DNA from: Phanerodontia chrysosporium
Lineage: Eukaryota > Basidiomycota > Agaricomycetes > Polyporales > Phanerochaetaceae
Direction: 5' to 3'
Length of the DNA: 64,000 nucleotides
Assembly (NCBI GenBank): GCA_001910725.1
Contig: MJGA01000003.1
Coordinates: 620,001-684,000 of the forward strand
Under the pieces are notes generated by a model, which saw only the letters and a list, made by a program, of their open reading frames with translations, had not been told where the DNA came from and made no database searches. Positions 46,101 through 56,648 of the stretch are shown piece by piece. Numbering within the stretch: the first letter of the stretch is position 1; each line of letters begins with the position of its first letter. A program made the position numbers and the translations under genes.

Positions 46101-47616
46101 TTCGTCATTTGTCCCCGTCACGTCTTCTTGAGACAGCCCTGTTCGGAAGGTCACCGTCGAAGAGCTTGAGTTCTCGCCTCTGGAGCGCAAGATCTACGAC
46201 TCTTTGTACCATGACGCGAAGCGTCGCTTTGAGAAGCTGAGCGAGAAGGGCGCCGTCAGCCGAAACTACACGCATATCCTGGCCATGCTGATGAGGTTAG
46301 TATCATGCGGGCTGTGTGTTGCAAACGCTAAAGCAAAAGAATTGCCAGGCTCCGCCGAGCAGTACTTCACCCCAGCCTCGTCCTGAAAGATGCCGACGAC
46401 ATCGTGCAATCTGGCGCGGACAACGCATTCATTGACGTGCAGAAGATGATCCAAAGCTACGTCAATGCTGGGACGAGTGGTTCGAATACGCCTCAAAACG
46501 CCGACGACGCCGACGAGACCAAGCCTAGTGCTAGCAAGGGCGGCAACGCGTACGCCGAGGATGTCCTCAACAATCTGGGACAAGAGGAAGAAGCCGAATG
46601 CCCTATATGCATGGATGTGATGCAGTCGCCAGTCCTTATTCCTGGTTGCCTGCACCAAGGGTTCGTCGGCATTCCTCCAGAGCCCCGTCCCTCCTCGCTA
46701 AATTGCGCAATAGATGCAAGGACTGCATCACTGCCTTCCTTCAGCAATGCATAGACCAAGCAAGGCAGGGCGCTGCCCCACTTGCTCTCGCGAGCCCGTG
46801 GCCGAGAGCGAGCTGCTCGAGATCGTCCGGACGGGCAAGTCGGACAGCGGCAGCGCATCTGTCTCGCTGCGGAAGAACGACTTCCGGTCGTCGACCAAGC
46901 TGGACGCCTTGCTGCAGCATCTCCGTGCGCTTCGCGTCATATTGTACGTGCAGCCTGGATACTCACTATGAGACTACAGGTGCCGTCCGCAAAACCGATC
47001 CTGCCTTCCGCGCGGTGGTCTTCTCGCAGTTCACCACGTTCCTTGACCTCATCCAGCTCGCGCTCGAACGTGAACGGCTGATGTGGTTCCGCTTCGACGG
47101 CACCATGGACATGCGTCGGCGGAACGACGCGATCGCGGGCTTCAAGGAGAAGAGTGACGAGCCAAAGGTTCTGATCGTCAGTCTGAAGGCGGGAGGTGTC
47201 GGTCTGAACGTGAGTAGCTTCTCAGAAAGTGCTGGCCCTGTTGCTGACAATGAGCCCAGCTTACGAACGCGAACCATGTCTTTATGGTGAGTGTCTTCTG
47301 ACACTATGTCATCCAGTGCAAGTGTTTGACATCTGGTAGATGGACTGCTGGTGGAACTCTGCGATCGAGAACCAAGCCATCGACCGTGTGCATCGGATAG
47401 GCCAAGAGAGGCCGGTATTCGTCAAGCACTTCATTGTGCGTATTGTGATGGCTTTGCTCTCAGCTCCTGCTAACCGTCGTGCAGGTCTCCGACACCATCG
47501 AGCGACGCATTCTGCAAATTCAGAAGCGCAAAACAGCGATCGTCAAGGAGGCGTTCGGTGGCAGAGGTGATTCTGACAGCATCGAGAACCTCAGGATCAT
47601 GTTTGGCGATGACTGA
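43186..47616 (+). CDS. RAD5: RAD5: SNF2 helicase with HIRAN and RING domains
   Basis: Ubiquitin ligase and fork-remodelling ATPase of error-free DNA-damage tolerance. An acidic, Ser/Pro-rich N-terminus holds two copies of a KSLFFA/NSLFFA motif, then a nuclear signal (PPRKRRKLS). The HIRAN domain runs from [20 protein letters not shown]. The SNF2 core has Walker A ADEMGMGKT (~residue 500), [18 protein letters not shown] [49 protein letters not shown], a RING finger (CPICMDVM...GCLHQGCKDC...CPTCSREP), then [26 protein letters not shown] and [17 protein letters not shown]. Exons of 5 nt (44996-45000), 3 nt (45072-45074) and 12 nt (45594-45605) are required. Anomaly: at ~46768 the RING frame (QARQ to GRCPTC) needs one extra G. 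Confidence 0.94.
44996..45000 (+). other. 5-nt microexon of RAD5 (AGACG)
   Basis: Flanked by introns 44945-44995 and 45001-45071. Supplies Ala(3rd base)-Asp-G of the ADEM in Walker A. Confidence 0.8.
45072..45074 (+). other. 3-nt microexon of RAD5 (AAA)
   Basis: Flanked by introns 45001-45071 and 45075-45124; completes Glu and starts the Met of ADEMGMGKT. The downstream intron has GTGCGT and a CTAAT branch. Confidence 0.75.
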
Positions 47617-47843
47617 GAATTGGATTTTATTGCTTTGCGTGCCATCTGTCATTGGATCTAGGCAGGTTGAAACCCATATTTTATACATTTGTTGTTAACA
47701 TTCGTTGGGGTGCGACTAATTGAACATAAGAGTATAGATACAAACGGGCGTTGAAGACGGTAGGATACAACTGCTGAACACTGACACTGTCCACCAGCGA
47801 ATGTCCCATGACAAGAGCAAACTCGGACAGCAATACGGCGATT

Positions 47844-48717
47844 TTACGCAATGGGTTGGTAGGCCGTCTCCCCGATCAAGAAGTGGACGACGTCGCCTTC
47901 CGCGAGGGTCAACCTCACTGGCAGGCGGGGGTCGATGCGGATGGGCTCGCTCTGGCCAATGAAGAACGCGCCGCGCTGGAAGTTGCGGGTGATGGCGGCG
48001 GCCTCCTCGTCGGTGAGGTTGCGCGGACGCTTGTTCGGGCGGAAGGTCGAGGTGGAGGCGCTGGCGGCGGCGGTGGGGGTGGTGCTAGGGGCTGCGGAGG
48101 GGGCGGAGGCCTGGAAGGTGCTGTAGTCGTAGTAGTTGGGGTGGGCGAGGGAGTGCATCGGCGGCGGCGGGTAGCCGGGGAGGGGAGGGTAGGGGACCTG
48201 AGGTTGGGCTTCGAGGACGTCTACGTTAGACTTGTTGTCGCGGGCGGGGTGAAGGCCGGGCAACGCACCTGCGTTGTGGTTCTGGGAGCCCTCCGCCTCA
48301 GGGTCCGGGTAGGCGCAGGTGTTGCCTATGCCGCGCTTGAGGCAGCTCTGGAGGCGCTGCAGATGAGCATGGAGGAGGCGACGGCGGCGAGGACGAGGCG
48401 ACTTGCCTGACATGGGAGGACCTCGCTGCACCTGGTCTTGCCGGCATGGCACGCGGCACAGGCCCTCCGGACGGAGGGTGCCTTGGCTGTGCGGGGAGGG
48501 GATCAGTAGGGGCCCTGAGAGGGGAGCGCGGCCGGGGGAAAGAAAGCTTACGCTTGCGAGTGTTCTCGGAGACGGGAGGGGAGACGGCGTCGGCGTTGTG
48601 TATGGGCTGCTGGAGGCCGTCGGGGATGGGCTGGGGCTGCTGCTGCTGGTGGACCTGGAGGTGTTGCGGGTCCTGCTGGAGGCCGTCGTCCTGGCCGGAC
48701 GCGTTGAGGGCCGACAT
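47844..48717 (-). CDS. Zn2Cys6 transcription factor
   Basis: Start chosen at 48717 (MSALNASGQDDGLQQ) because a TATAAA at 48809-48814 on this strand would place transcription start just upstream. A Gln/Pro-rich N-terminus precedes the binuclear zinc cluster CAACHAGKTRCSEVLPCQSCLKRGIGNTC, with six Cys at C-x2-C-x6-C-x5-C-x2-C-x8-C spacing and a basic KTR loop. The tail has PPLPGYPPPPMHSLAHPNYY and NLTDEEAAAITRNFQRGAFFIGQSEPIRIDPRLP. Four exons; the intron 48406-48348 uses a GC donor (CAG|GCAAGT), and another begins GTAAGC after NTRK. It shares a promoter with the divergent bHLH gene, suggesting co-regulation. No downstream targets can be inferred. Confidence 0.85.
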
Positions 48718-48808
48718 GATTTGGCTGAGGGCACGGAGCTGATCGTCGGGCTGGCACGGCTGGCACGGTCGCTGCACGGGCCAACGCCGAGAAAACGGCC
48801 GCAACGCC

Positions 48809-48814
48809 TTTATA
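48809..48814 (-). promoter_or_regulatory. TATA box for the Zn2Cys6 gene
   Basis: TATAAA on the minus strand, ~92 nt before the chosen start codon at 48717. Confidence 0.5.
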
Positions 48815-48821
48815 TCCCCTT

Positions 48822-48831
48822 CCATATATGG
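48822..48831. promoter_or_regulatory. CArG box CCATATATGG in the divergent TF promoter
   Basis: Perfect CC(A/T)6GG, palindromic, the consensus of SRF-type MADS-box proteins (Rlm1/Mcm1/Umc1 type in fungi). It lies between the two transcription-factor genes and overlaps the ATG at 48828, one candidate bHLH start. Confidence 0.55.
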
Positions 48832-49709
48832 CTCCGGTCCGGCGTCCCTCCGGCTCTCCGGCTTCTGCTCAGGCCCGGCAAGAGCACTGCGTCGACGACC
48901 ACCACCATGCAGAGCCAATACAACCACCAGCCTCCTTCGAAGAGTTCACCTACGCCTTCGACCCCGCCCTCTCCACCATCTTCCCCAGCCCACCCCCGCT
49001 CCCATCCTCCGCCGACCTCTTCTCCCCCTCAGAGACAACAGACCTCCTCGGCTTTCTCGACAACTTCTCATGGGACCTCGAGGCAGAAGTGAACAACGCC
49101 ATCAACATCTCATCCACGCGGCAGCCCGAGTTTCAGAGCCATGACATGGCCGTCGAACATCCCCCGCCCGTCATGCCGCATCCGATGACCCTCCAAAGCG
49201 CACTCGCCATGACCATGTCGGAAAAGGGCAAGGAAGCTGCCCACGCCCACGACAAGGCTCCCTCCCCTCCTCCGCAGCAAGCCAGAAATCAGCCAGCCCG
49301 CGCCACGCGCTCAGCACGGCGGCCGTCCAGCGCTGCCAACGCCTCGACTCAGCCCCCTGCCGATGTCGATGCCGAGAAGCCCAAGCAGCTGCTCTCTACC
49401 CCGCAAAAACGGCTGAATCACATCATGTCGGAGCAGAAGCGCCGAAATGCTATCCGTGATGGCTATGTGCAGCTCACAACGCTTCTCGCTCCCGCCGGTG
49501 CTCCCCCAGGTGCTGGCATGCCCACTCGTGGCCGCCCAAAGGGCAGCGGCACCAGAGCAGGGCGGGGCAGGGGCGCAGGCGGATTCAAAGGCAAGAGCGG
49601 CATCTTGTTCAGGGCAGTGGAGTACATCCACTGGCTAGAGGAAGGCCGTGACGCTCTGCTGGAGGAAGTGCTCAAGGTCGAGGCCGCTGCTGGCATTCAC
49701 CATCCGTGA
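48828..49709 (+). CDS. bHLH transcription factor
   Basis: Basic helix-loop-helix protein: basic region and helix 1 KRLNHIMSEQKRRNAIRDGYVQLTTLL, a long Gly/Arg-rich loop (GRPKGSGTRAGRGRGAGGFKG), and helix 2 KSGILFRAVEYIHWLEEGRDALLEEV. The His-Glu-Arg positions of the basic region (H-x3-E-x3-R) predict E-box binding. The N-terminal half is acidic and Pro-rich (FEEFTYAFDPALSTIFPSPPP, ETTDLLGFLDNFSWDLEAEV), a likely activation domain. The start is uncertain. 48828 is in frame but overlaps the CArG box; the ATG at 48906 has a strong context (CACCATGC) and, with one extra base at ~48935, reads MQSQYNHQPPFEEFTYAF in frame, the more natural N-terminus. No introns. Confidence 0.84.
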   Translation: MAPVRRPSGSPASAQARQEHCVDDHHHAEPIQPPASFEEFTYAFDPALSTIFPSPPPLPSSADLFSPSETTDLLGFLDNFSWDLEAEVNNAINISSTRQPEFQSHDMAVEHPPPVMPHPMTLQSALAMTMSEKGKEAAHAHDKAPSPPPQQARNQPARATRSARRPSSAANASTQPPADVDAEKPKQLLSTPQKRLNHIMSEQKRRNAIRDGYVQLTTLLAPAGAPPGAGMPTRGRPKGSGTRAGRGRGAGGFKGKSGILFRAVEYIHWLEEGRDALLEEVLKVEAAAGIHHP

Positions 49710-50051
49710 GGGGATTTTTTGACTTGCGAGTAAGTCAACATACCACCGCGCTGCCGTTATCTGACATTGCGCGCAGTATCTCGTATCCCATCTTGCCCGC
49801 ATCTGGAACTGGATTCTCTCAGAGCTTTCGCGCATCTCTTTGACAACACCTCGCAGCGCCCCACGCATTTCATCTCTGTTTCCTTCGTTGTATCAATTGT
49901 ATCACACATGTACACTATAGCCGATGTCCGGATTCTTGTATACCTACCGTATAGCCGTCTACTTGCCTTTTCGTTCGCGGTCATATTGCTGGAAAGTCAG
50001 AGCTCAGATAGATCAGTGATTAGCTTCCATTAACATAATTCTGTGTACACG
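49710..50051. other. Intergenic region downstream of the bHLH gene
   Basis: 3' UTR of the bHLH gene and promoter of the BSP peptidase. No gene seen. Confidence 0.5.
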
Positions 50052-50918
50052 ATGGCACCTCTCCCGCGACCACCACCAGCAGATCCGACCGCAAACTGGC
50101 CGATACCGCAGCTCGTGCTACGGGTCGAGGACCTAGCCCACCCTGGGTCACAGCTCCTCTTTAACAACGTCAAGCCTTACGATGTCCTGAAGGACGCGAT
50201 CGTAGCAGTGTACTGCTGGCTATACACGCCCGAGAACGTCCCACGCAGGTGAGTCCCCCATCTCACCTACCTACGCTCGGGCAGGCTCAAGCGCAGCGCA
50301 CCGGGACAGCGTCGAGAAGATCACGCTCGTCTTCCGGCCCATGCCCGGCGTCGCGCACACGTTCGGCTCCGCGCACTACAAGGAGATTCACTTCTCGCTC
50401 GACCACATCGTGAACACTGCACCGCGCGCGGCGGACGAGATACGCGGCGTGCTCACACACGAGGTCGTCCACTGCTTCCAGTTCACGGGCGTGGACACCG
50501 CTTGTCCCGGCGGGCTCGTCGAGGGCGTCGCAGGTGCGTGCCACTTGGTTCCGCGCCGTCGAGACCAGGTCACTGACGCGGCCGCAATCCGCAGATTGGG
50601 TGCGCCTGCGCGCGGGGTTCGCGCCGCCGCACTGGGTCGAGGGCCGCAGCGAGAAGTGGGACGCGGCTACGAGGCGACGGGCTACTTCCTCGACTGGCTC
50701 GAGGACCGCTACGGGTACGGCACCGTCGCGGAGCTCAACGACTGCTGCGCACGCGGCCCTGGAGCGACGACCTTTTCAAGGAGCTCACCGGCCGCAAGAT
50801 CAAGAAGCTCTGGAAGCTGTATCGCGAGCACCTGGGAAGGAGGTCCCTGGCGGAGGCGACGACGGAGCGGACTAGGCTCTCAGCCGTGGCAGGAATAAGG
50901 ATCTCCAGGTGTCAATAG
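50052..50918 (+). CDS. Basic secretory protein (BSP) family metallopeptidase
   Basis: Putative zinc metallopeptidase of the BSP family known from plants, bacteria and fungi. Landmarks in order: LVLRVEDLAHPGSQLLFNNV, ITLVFRPMPGVAHTFGSAHYKEIHFSLDHI, VLTHEVVHCFQF (HExxH plus Q), GLVEGVADWVRLRAGFAPPHW, YEATGYFLDWLEDRYGYGTVAELN and, in a third frame, RPWSDDLFKELTGRKIKKLWKLYREHL. The last two blocks are conserved but lie in two different frames; two single-base additions (~50665 G, ~50742) restore one continuous protein ending at the TAG 50916-50918. Introns at ~50250 and ~50534 (GTGCGT). There is no evident signal peptide despite the family name, so the mature enzyme may act inside the cell. Confidence 0.82.
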
Positions 50919-51078
50919 ATAATATACCACCATGAACACAACTACATTGATATATCCGAGGGAATATATTGCACTAGGTTATCATCGGTGATTCGAGAGC
51001 GAGCTCATGACGGAATGCGAACCAGTGAGAGACCAGCAGAATAATACACTTGTGACTGTCAAGGTCCATGCTACATGG

Positions 51079-54000
51079 CTATCCCCAATCCTCGCCGAGC
51101 TCGCGCGCGAGGAAGTCGTCTTCCTCGCCGTCTTCCTCGTCAGAACTGTCCGTGGTCATGTCGTCGTCGTCCCCATCGTTATTCGCGGTCTGGCTAGCAG
51201 GCGTGCCAGAGCGCGTCTTAGACTCTTCCTCTACCACGAGATCGTCTGCAGAGATTGAATCTTTCAGCTTCGACGCGCCGGAGCGTTCTGCTGCTAGCTT
51301 CTTCCGCTTCGCCAGCGGTGAGCGCAGCCCGTCGGAGTCGCTGCCTGCGCCAGCGTCCGACGGTGTCGCGCTGCGTAGTCGTTTTCGTTTTCGTTTCGAA
51401 GGTGTTGATGACGCGCTGCTGCATGACCGACTAAAAGTCAGTGACCACTTCGAGAGCACATCACATAGAAGGGTGACAAACCTGATTATGCTGTTCGACT
51501 CGTCTGTCGACTCGTCCTCCGTGACATTCCCACTCCTCGCTCCGCTTCTCACACTCGCGGCGTCGTCCCCATCGTCCCCGTCGTCATCGTCCTCGCTCTC
51601 GTTCATGGCCGCCTCGACCTCGTCGTTGATCTCATCCCAGTCAACGCCGTCGAGCTCGAGCGACCGGCTCGGCACCACCGCAGAGCGGTCGTAGTCCCAG
51701 TCATCTGCGTCCGGCTCAGGATCAGAAGAGATCTGGTGCGCGTCCGAGGGAGGGCTCGCTGGTCCTACCACGGCTGCCGCCTCCGGGTCGATCAGGTACG
51801 GCGTCTCGTCCTGCCGCTTCCACTGGTTGATAGAGTCTAGGAACCAGTTAACCCAGACAATCTTGACTCCGCCTTGGCGCGTGCCGCATCGACCTTGGCG
51901 GTGCCACGCTGGAGAGAACAATTAGTGGTAGTGGAACAGAAAGGGATAGAGGACAGACCTTGGCAGCAACTAGGTGCGTTATTCGAGGATTAAGCTCCGT
52001 ATAGCACTTGGCACCAAACATGACGGCTATTCGCCAAGTCTCGCTAGTTTCCACCTTGGTGTCCAGCGGTATGACGCTAGAGAATACTATGTGACATCCA
52101 GCTAATACACTTTGTCGCATGAGGGGGATGATGAGCTAGAACAAAGCAGTCGATATCAGCGTCGTCCAACACACGGGTGAAACCTTGACCTACTCGGACG
52201 TCGTAAGGTGATGGCGGTTCTACATGGTGCTTGGAAGGTTTCCGCTTGATGTGCTTCTCCTTCTCTTCTTTCGGCCGTTCGTCATACGCAGCATAATACT
52301 GTCGATGTATCTCCTCCAATATCTGTCGTACGGCTGTAAGCATTTGTGAACGTGAGAGGGACGCATGAACGCACCCGTTGCACTCGCAGAAGTTCTGTGT
52401 CTGTATTCTTCAGCAGTGCCTTACGATGGTGATGCTTCTCCTTATGCGGCGTAGGTGGCTTTTCCGTCTCAGTACCATTCGTAGGCTGCGGTGTATCGCC
52501 ATTGGTCGTCGTCGAAGGAGATTCCGACGCTTCCTTCTCAAGTTCCTCTTCGTCTTCATCCTCCTCCTCTTGCAACTCCTCCTGCTTCTTGGCTAACGGT
52601 CGCTCTTCTAGTTGAGCGTCTAGGGCATCAGCGTTGCGTGCAAGGATTTCCGTCTTCTCAATCTCAGCGAGTTCCTCTTCGGTCACATCACTTGGTACTG
52701 GCGTGATAGATGTATCCGAGAGAGCTGGTGTAGGGGTAGGAAGAGAGATGCCAGGAGTGGTCGTGACTTGAGGTAATGGCGTGAGCGGGACTTGCTTTGG
52801 GAGAAATGCGGAGTTGATGTCGCCAATTCCGACGAAGAATTCGACTGTGAAGTTTCATGAGCAGGCGCACAAGTCATGCCCTGCATACGACTTACATGGT
52901 ACGACCTTGACGAGATTCGGGCTCCATTCCCAGACGTCTGCTCGGTCGTCGATGATGACTACCATGGACTGGTCGCATGGGAATAACCGTTGCAGGCTCT
53001 TCTGTGTCAGACCTCACGGGAAATACATATAAGCTTGACATCGTGGATGATGGACTGCGATACTCACTGCCACTTTCGTCCCGACTAAGTAATCGGCCGC
53101 CAAAGATCTTGCCATCGGGGTCGATGGCGGCGCAGACCTCCTCGGCATAAGCGCGAGTGCCCATAGTATAGACGTGCATTTCATACTTTTCAGCCATGTC
53201 CTCCAGGAATTCCTTCCATCCAGGACTAGTCGTCAATGCGTTCAGAGATGTCGATATACGGAGTAGAGCAGCACGTACCGTGGCTTGATGTAATACATGC
53301 ACCCCTCGTTCTCGACACTCTTATCCTTCCCCTTGCGCTTCATGCCCCGCAACCGAGGGTCACCCAGCGCTTCAGGCCCAAGCCTGAACTTCTTGACATC
53401 CTTCAACGCCTCCCAGTTGGGATTTGGTTCGTCGTCTTCGACCGCCGTGGCGTCACTCTCCTCAGACTGTGACGTCTTACGTTCTGCTTGTCGTGCCTCC
53501 CACGCTTCGCCCTCCGCTATCCATTCGCCTACGGTGGGGTCTACCGTGGCATGCACGATAGTCTGGTCGAGGTCGACAATCAACGAGAGCTTGCGCGCCT
53601 TGCGCAAGTGCTCGGCGGTCTCCCTTTCTATCCTTTGTGCCTCTTCAAGTGACACGGTTGGGCCATTGGCCGCGTGGGTCATCTGAATGGATGCGCGCGA
53701 GGCGTCCGAGAACCCGGTGTAGTCGTAGCTGATCCAACGTGAACATCAGCCGAAGCGCATACAACGAGCCTGTGCGTACTCTGTCATGTCCTTGCCGCAT
53801 ATACAGCACAGGCCACCCAGTTGTATGCCATGCTTGCATGGTTCGAGTATCTTGATGGCAGGCTGCTCGCGGGCCCTTCGCTGGGAGACTGTGTCTCCTG
53901 GTTTGAAGCCCCAACTGTCGACGGTGCCCTCGATGGAACAGTCCCACGTTCCGAAGCGTGTCTCTTTACCCGTCTCTGCCGAGTGATGGGTAAAGGAGTA

Positions 54001-54113
54001 GCTGAGCAAGCGCGTTCCGCGTTGTACGGTGTCCGCGGGGTGGACCTCGTGTGCTACGACCTTGATAGGGTACGGGAGGTGCGGGGGAGGTAGACTTCGG
54101 TGGGGTCTGACAT
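51079..54113 (-). CDS. FCP1: RNA polymerase II CTD phosphatase FCP1
   Basis: Dephosphorylates the RNA polymerase II C-terminal domain. N-terminal biotinyl-like domain with DTVQRGTRLLSYSF and FGTWDCSIEGTVDSWGFKPGD, then CKHGIQLGGLCCICGKDM. The catalytic DxDxT signature reads SLIVDLDQTIVHATVD; YEMHVYTMGTRAYAEEVCAAIDPDGKIFGGRLLSRDES and FPCDQSMVVIIDDRADVWEWSPNLVKVVP follow. Then PFEFFVGIGDINSAFLPKQ, a BRCT domain (IVFSSVIPLDTKVETSETWRIAVMFGAKCYTELNPRITHLVAAK ... GGVKIVWVNWFLDSINQW), and the acidic C-terminus ending FLARELGEDWG. The start MSDPTEVYLP lies at 54113. Anomaly: a run of five C (54083-54087 on the plus strand as GGGGG) must be six to join that start to LPYPIKVV. About ten exons. Confidence 0.93.
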
Positions 54114-54510
54114 TATGTTCGTGAGTGCATGCAGAGAGAGATGTGGTGGGTGTGTGGAAGAAAAACTGGGGAAATGGCGAGGATATTGAGGTGCGTTTAT
54201 TCGACGCTTTGGCCTCACATGCGACGGAGCTGCTCGACGGTCCGAAATGGGACGCAGGCTTGTTCAACAGCTCGATTTGGAATCGCCCCCGCCGGCCGGC
54301 ACAACACCTCCCGGGGTCCGTATCCGGGGGGCTCCCGCCAGCGCCTCTGATCCGCGGCCGATCGCTCCTGGGGTCCTGGTTCCCCGCTTCGGTCACTGCG
54401 ATTTCGGAAGACTGACCGCTCAGCTTACTACTCATCAAGCAAGATGCACCGTGTTTCGGCACTCTTCAGGGCGCGAATATTGCCGGTGGTGCCTCTTGCA
54501 AGTGACCACC
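54114..54510. promoter_or_regulatory. Divergent promoter region FCP1/AYR1-like
   Basis: 397 nt between divergent starts. No clear TATA or other motif identified. Confidence 0.45.
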
Positions 54511-55545
54511 ATGGCCAGTAAGCAGCCCAAGGTCGTTGTCGTCACCGGCTGCTCGAAAGGCGGCATTGGATTCGCTCTGTGAGTCGACCGTCGTCGAGCC
54601 AGAGGAAATCGACTTACGTCGTGGACAGCTGCGAGGAATATGCCCGCCGCGGCTGCAAGGTGTACGCTACAGCGCGCAGACTCGAGGCCATGGAAGGTTT
54701 CGCTCAGCCTGGGATAGAGAGACTCGCACTGGACGTGACAAGCGACGAAAACGTCCAAAGCGTGGTCAAGACAGTGATTGATAGGGAAGGCCGCATTGAC
54801 GTGGTTGTCAACAATGCAGGTGCCAATTGTGCAGGTATATATAACTCCATGTTCCCTTGCGCGACCACGTCGCACCCTGTTTCCGCCCGATTCTTACGCA
54901 TGGGGAACCCACAGGCGCGGTCATAGACGTCCCATTGGACGTGGTGCAACGTACATTTGACGCCAATTTCCTCGCAGTACTCCGCGTCTGCAAGGCCGTC
55001 TTTCCCCACATGGCTGCACGCCGGTCTGGCACTATCGTCAACGTAGGTTCAATTGTCGGCGAAATGTACGTCTCTGCTCGCACTTGCCCTCATCTAGAAG
55101 CACCCCAATTGACACGCCGTCACGCGACAGCCCTACCCCTTGGAACGGTATCTACGCGGCGAGCAAGGCGGCCCTGCACCAAGTTACAGATGTCCTGTGG
55201 ATGGAGTGCAAACCGTTCGATATCGATGTTGTCTTGCTCATCCCCGGAGCAGTCAAATCAAATATCGCGGATAAGGCTCTGGCTGCTGGTGTTTACGTAC
55301 CAGACAACAGCCTGTACAGATCGTACGAACTGCAAATTGTCAGCCGTGTCCTTGCGAGCCAAGGTCCCAACTCTATGCCCAATGTCAAGTTCGCAAGACA
55401 GACTGTGGACGCGACACTGGCTTCCAAACCCCCACGTTCCATCATGATTGGGGGCAATGCTCTGCTTTGGAGGATCTTCGCGTGGCTTCCAAAGACTTGG
55501 GTGTTGAACCGTCTCTGGAGATTCTTCTTGAAGGTTCGCAAGTAG
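54511..55545 (+). CDS. AYR1: AYR1-like short-chain dehydrogenase/reductase
   Basis: Probable NADPH-dependent 1-acyl-DHAP reductase of lipid-droplet/ER phosphatidate synthesis. Cofactor motif VVVVTGCSKGGIGFALCEEYARRGCKVYATARR (TGxxxGIG), LALDVTSD, DVVVNNAGAN (NNAG), the catalytic NVGSIVGEIPTPWNGIYAASKAAL (Ser and YxxxK), then LIPGAVKSNI. The C-terminal hydrophobic/basic segment (ALLWRIFAWLPKTWVLNRLWRFFLKVRK) matches the membrane-associated tail of Ayr1. Four exons; introns at ~54580, ~54836 and ~55064. The start at 54511 has a strong context (ACCATGG). Confidence 0.87.
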
Positions 55546-55712
55546 AATATTATGTATTCGTCCTCATGTTACTTCGCGTCTGTTCATGAAATGAATACGT
55601 TGTGGTGAAGCCAATCACGGAGGCGCGCCTCACACAAAGACGTTCATCCGAGACCTGCTGCTCGCGCGTCCTCTCCTCCAGAGCCCTCCCACCTTCCCCG
55701 CTCATCCTCGCG

Positions 55713-56455
55713 ATGTCGCGCTACCTCTCGCCAGACATCACGCCGCAGTCGACGCCGCACAAGCTGGGCAAGGCCCAGAAGTCGCGCCAGCGGCGCGAGC
55801 CGTCCGGCGTGTTCTCGCTCTTCTCGCCGCCGCAGGTGCAGCAGTTCCGCGAGGCGTTCTCGCTCATCGACCACGACGGCGACGGCGTCGTGAGCGAGCA
55901 GGACCTCAAGCACATCTTCACGAGCCTCGGTGCGTGCTCCGCCCTCCCGTCGCCGCAAGCCACGCAGCCTGAGACGCCCCGCCAGGGATCACGCCGTCGA
56001 AGAGGACCGTCGACGAGCTCCTCGCGGACCGCCCGGGCGACCGCCGCGGGAGCACCGTGCACGCACGCGCGGCGTCGCTCGAGTTCGACGCAGACGGCAC
56101 CGCCGACCGCGGGATCACGTTCCCGATGTTCCTCACGATGATGGGCGAGCACCTCTACGACTTTGACACGGAGGCGGAGCTCCTCGAGGCGTTCGAGTGC
56201 TTCGACGAGAACGACTCGGGGCTGGTCAAGTGCGACGAGATGCGCAAGTGGCTGAGCGAGGTGGGCGAGAAGATGGATCCATCTGAGGTGCGTGTCAGAC
56301 TCAACGTAGTTGAACATCATACTGATCGTCCTCTCCAGATCGACAAGCTGCTGAAGGGCCCGTTCACTGACCGGCACGGCAACTTCAACTATCGTGAATG
56401 GGTCAAAGTCTTGCGCATCAACGCAGACAACGACGACACGGACTCTCCTCAATGA
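55713..56455 (+). CDS. RLC1: Myosin regulatory light chain (EF-hand protein)
   Basis: Probable regulatory light chain of type II myosin in cytokinesis. The N-terminus MSRYLSPDITPQSTPHKLGKAQKSRQRREPSGVFSLFSPPQV carries the RLC-like SNVF/GVFSLF phosphorylation region. EF-hand 1 DHDGDGVVSEQDL is intact. GITPSKRTVDELL is joined across an intron; TFPMFLTMMGEHLYDF is an RLC hallmark (compare TMFLTMFGE in animals). The third hand DENDSGLVKCDEM is near-canonical, and the last is degenerate. Two introns (55932-~55987 and ~56289-56338). Calmodulin is excluded by the N-terminal extension and degenerate loops. Confidence 0.83.
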
Positions 56456-56648
56456 GCGAACTGTAGCTATGTATCGCTATGACTTTCACGACCGAGACGA
56501 CCCACGTATACCCTCATGGATATTTATGCAACCAATATAGCAGTACTTGTAGCATGAACCACAACAGTTGCTTTGTGCTTTCCAAGATCCGCTAATGTTA
56601 CATACATCTGGGTGAGTGTAGTCCGTTTCCTATAGCTGGAGTGTCCAG

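Noticed and set aside
47808..48410. 200-codon plus-strand frame, Gly/Val-rich
   Set aside because: It is the antisense shadow of the Zn2Cys6 exons, which carry clear motifs.
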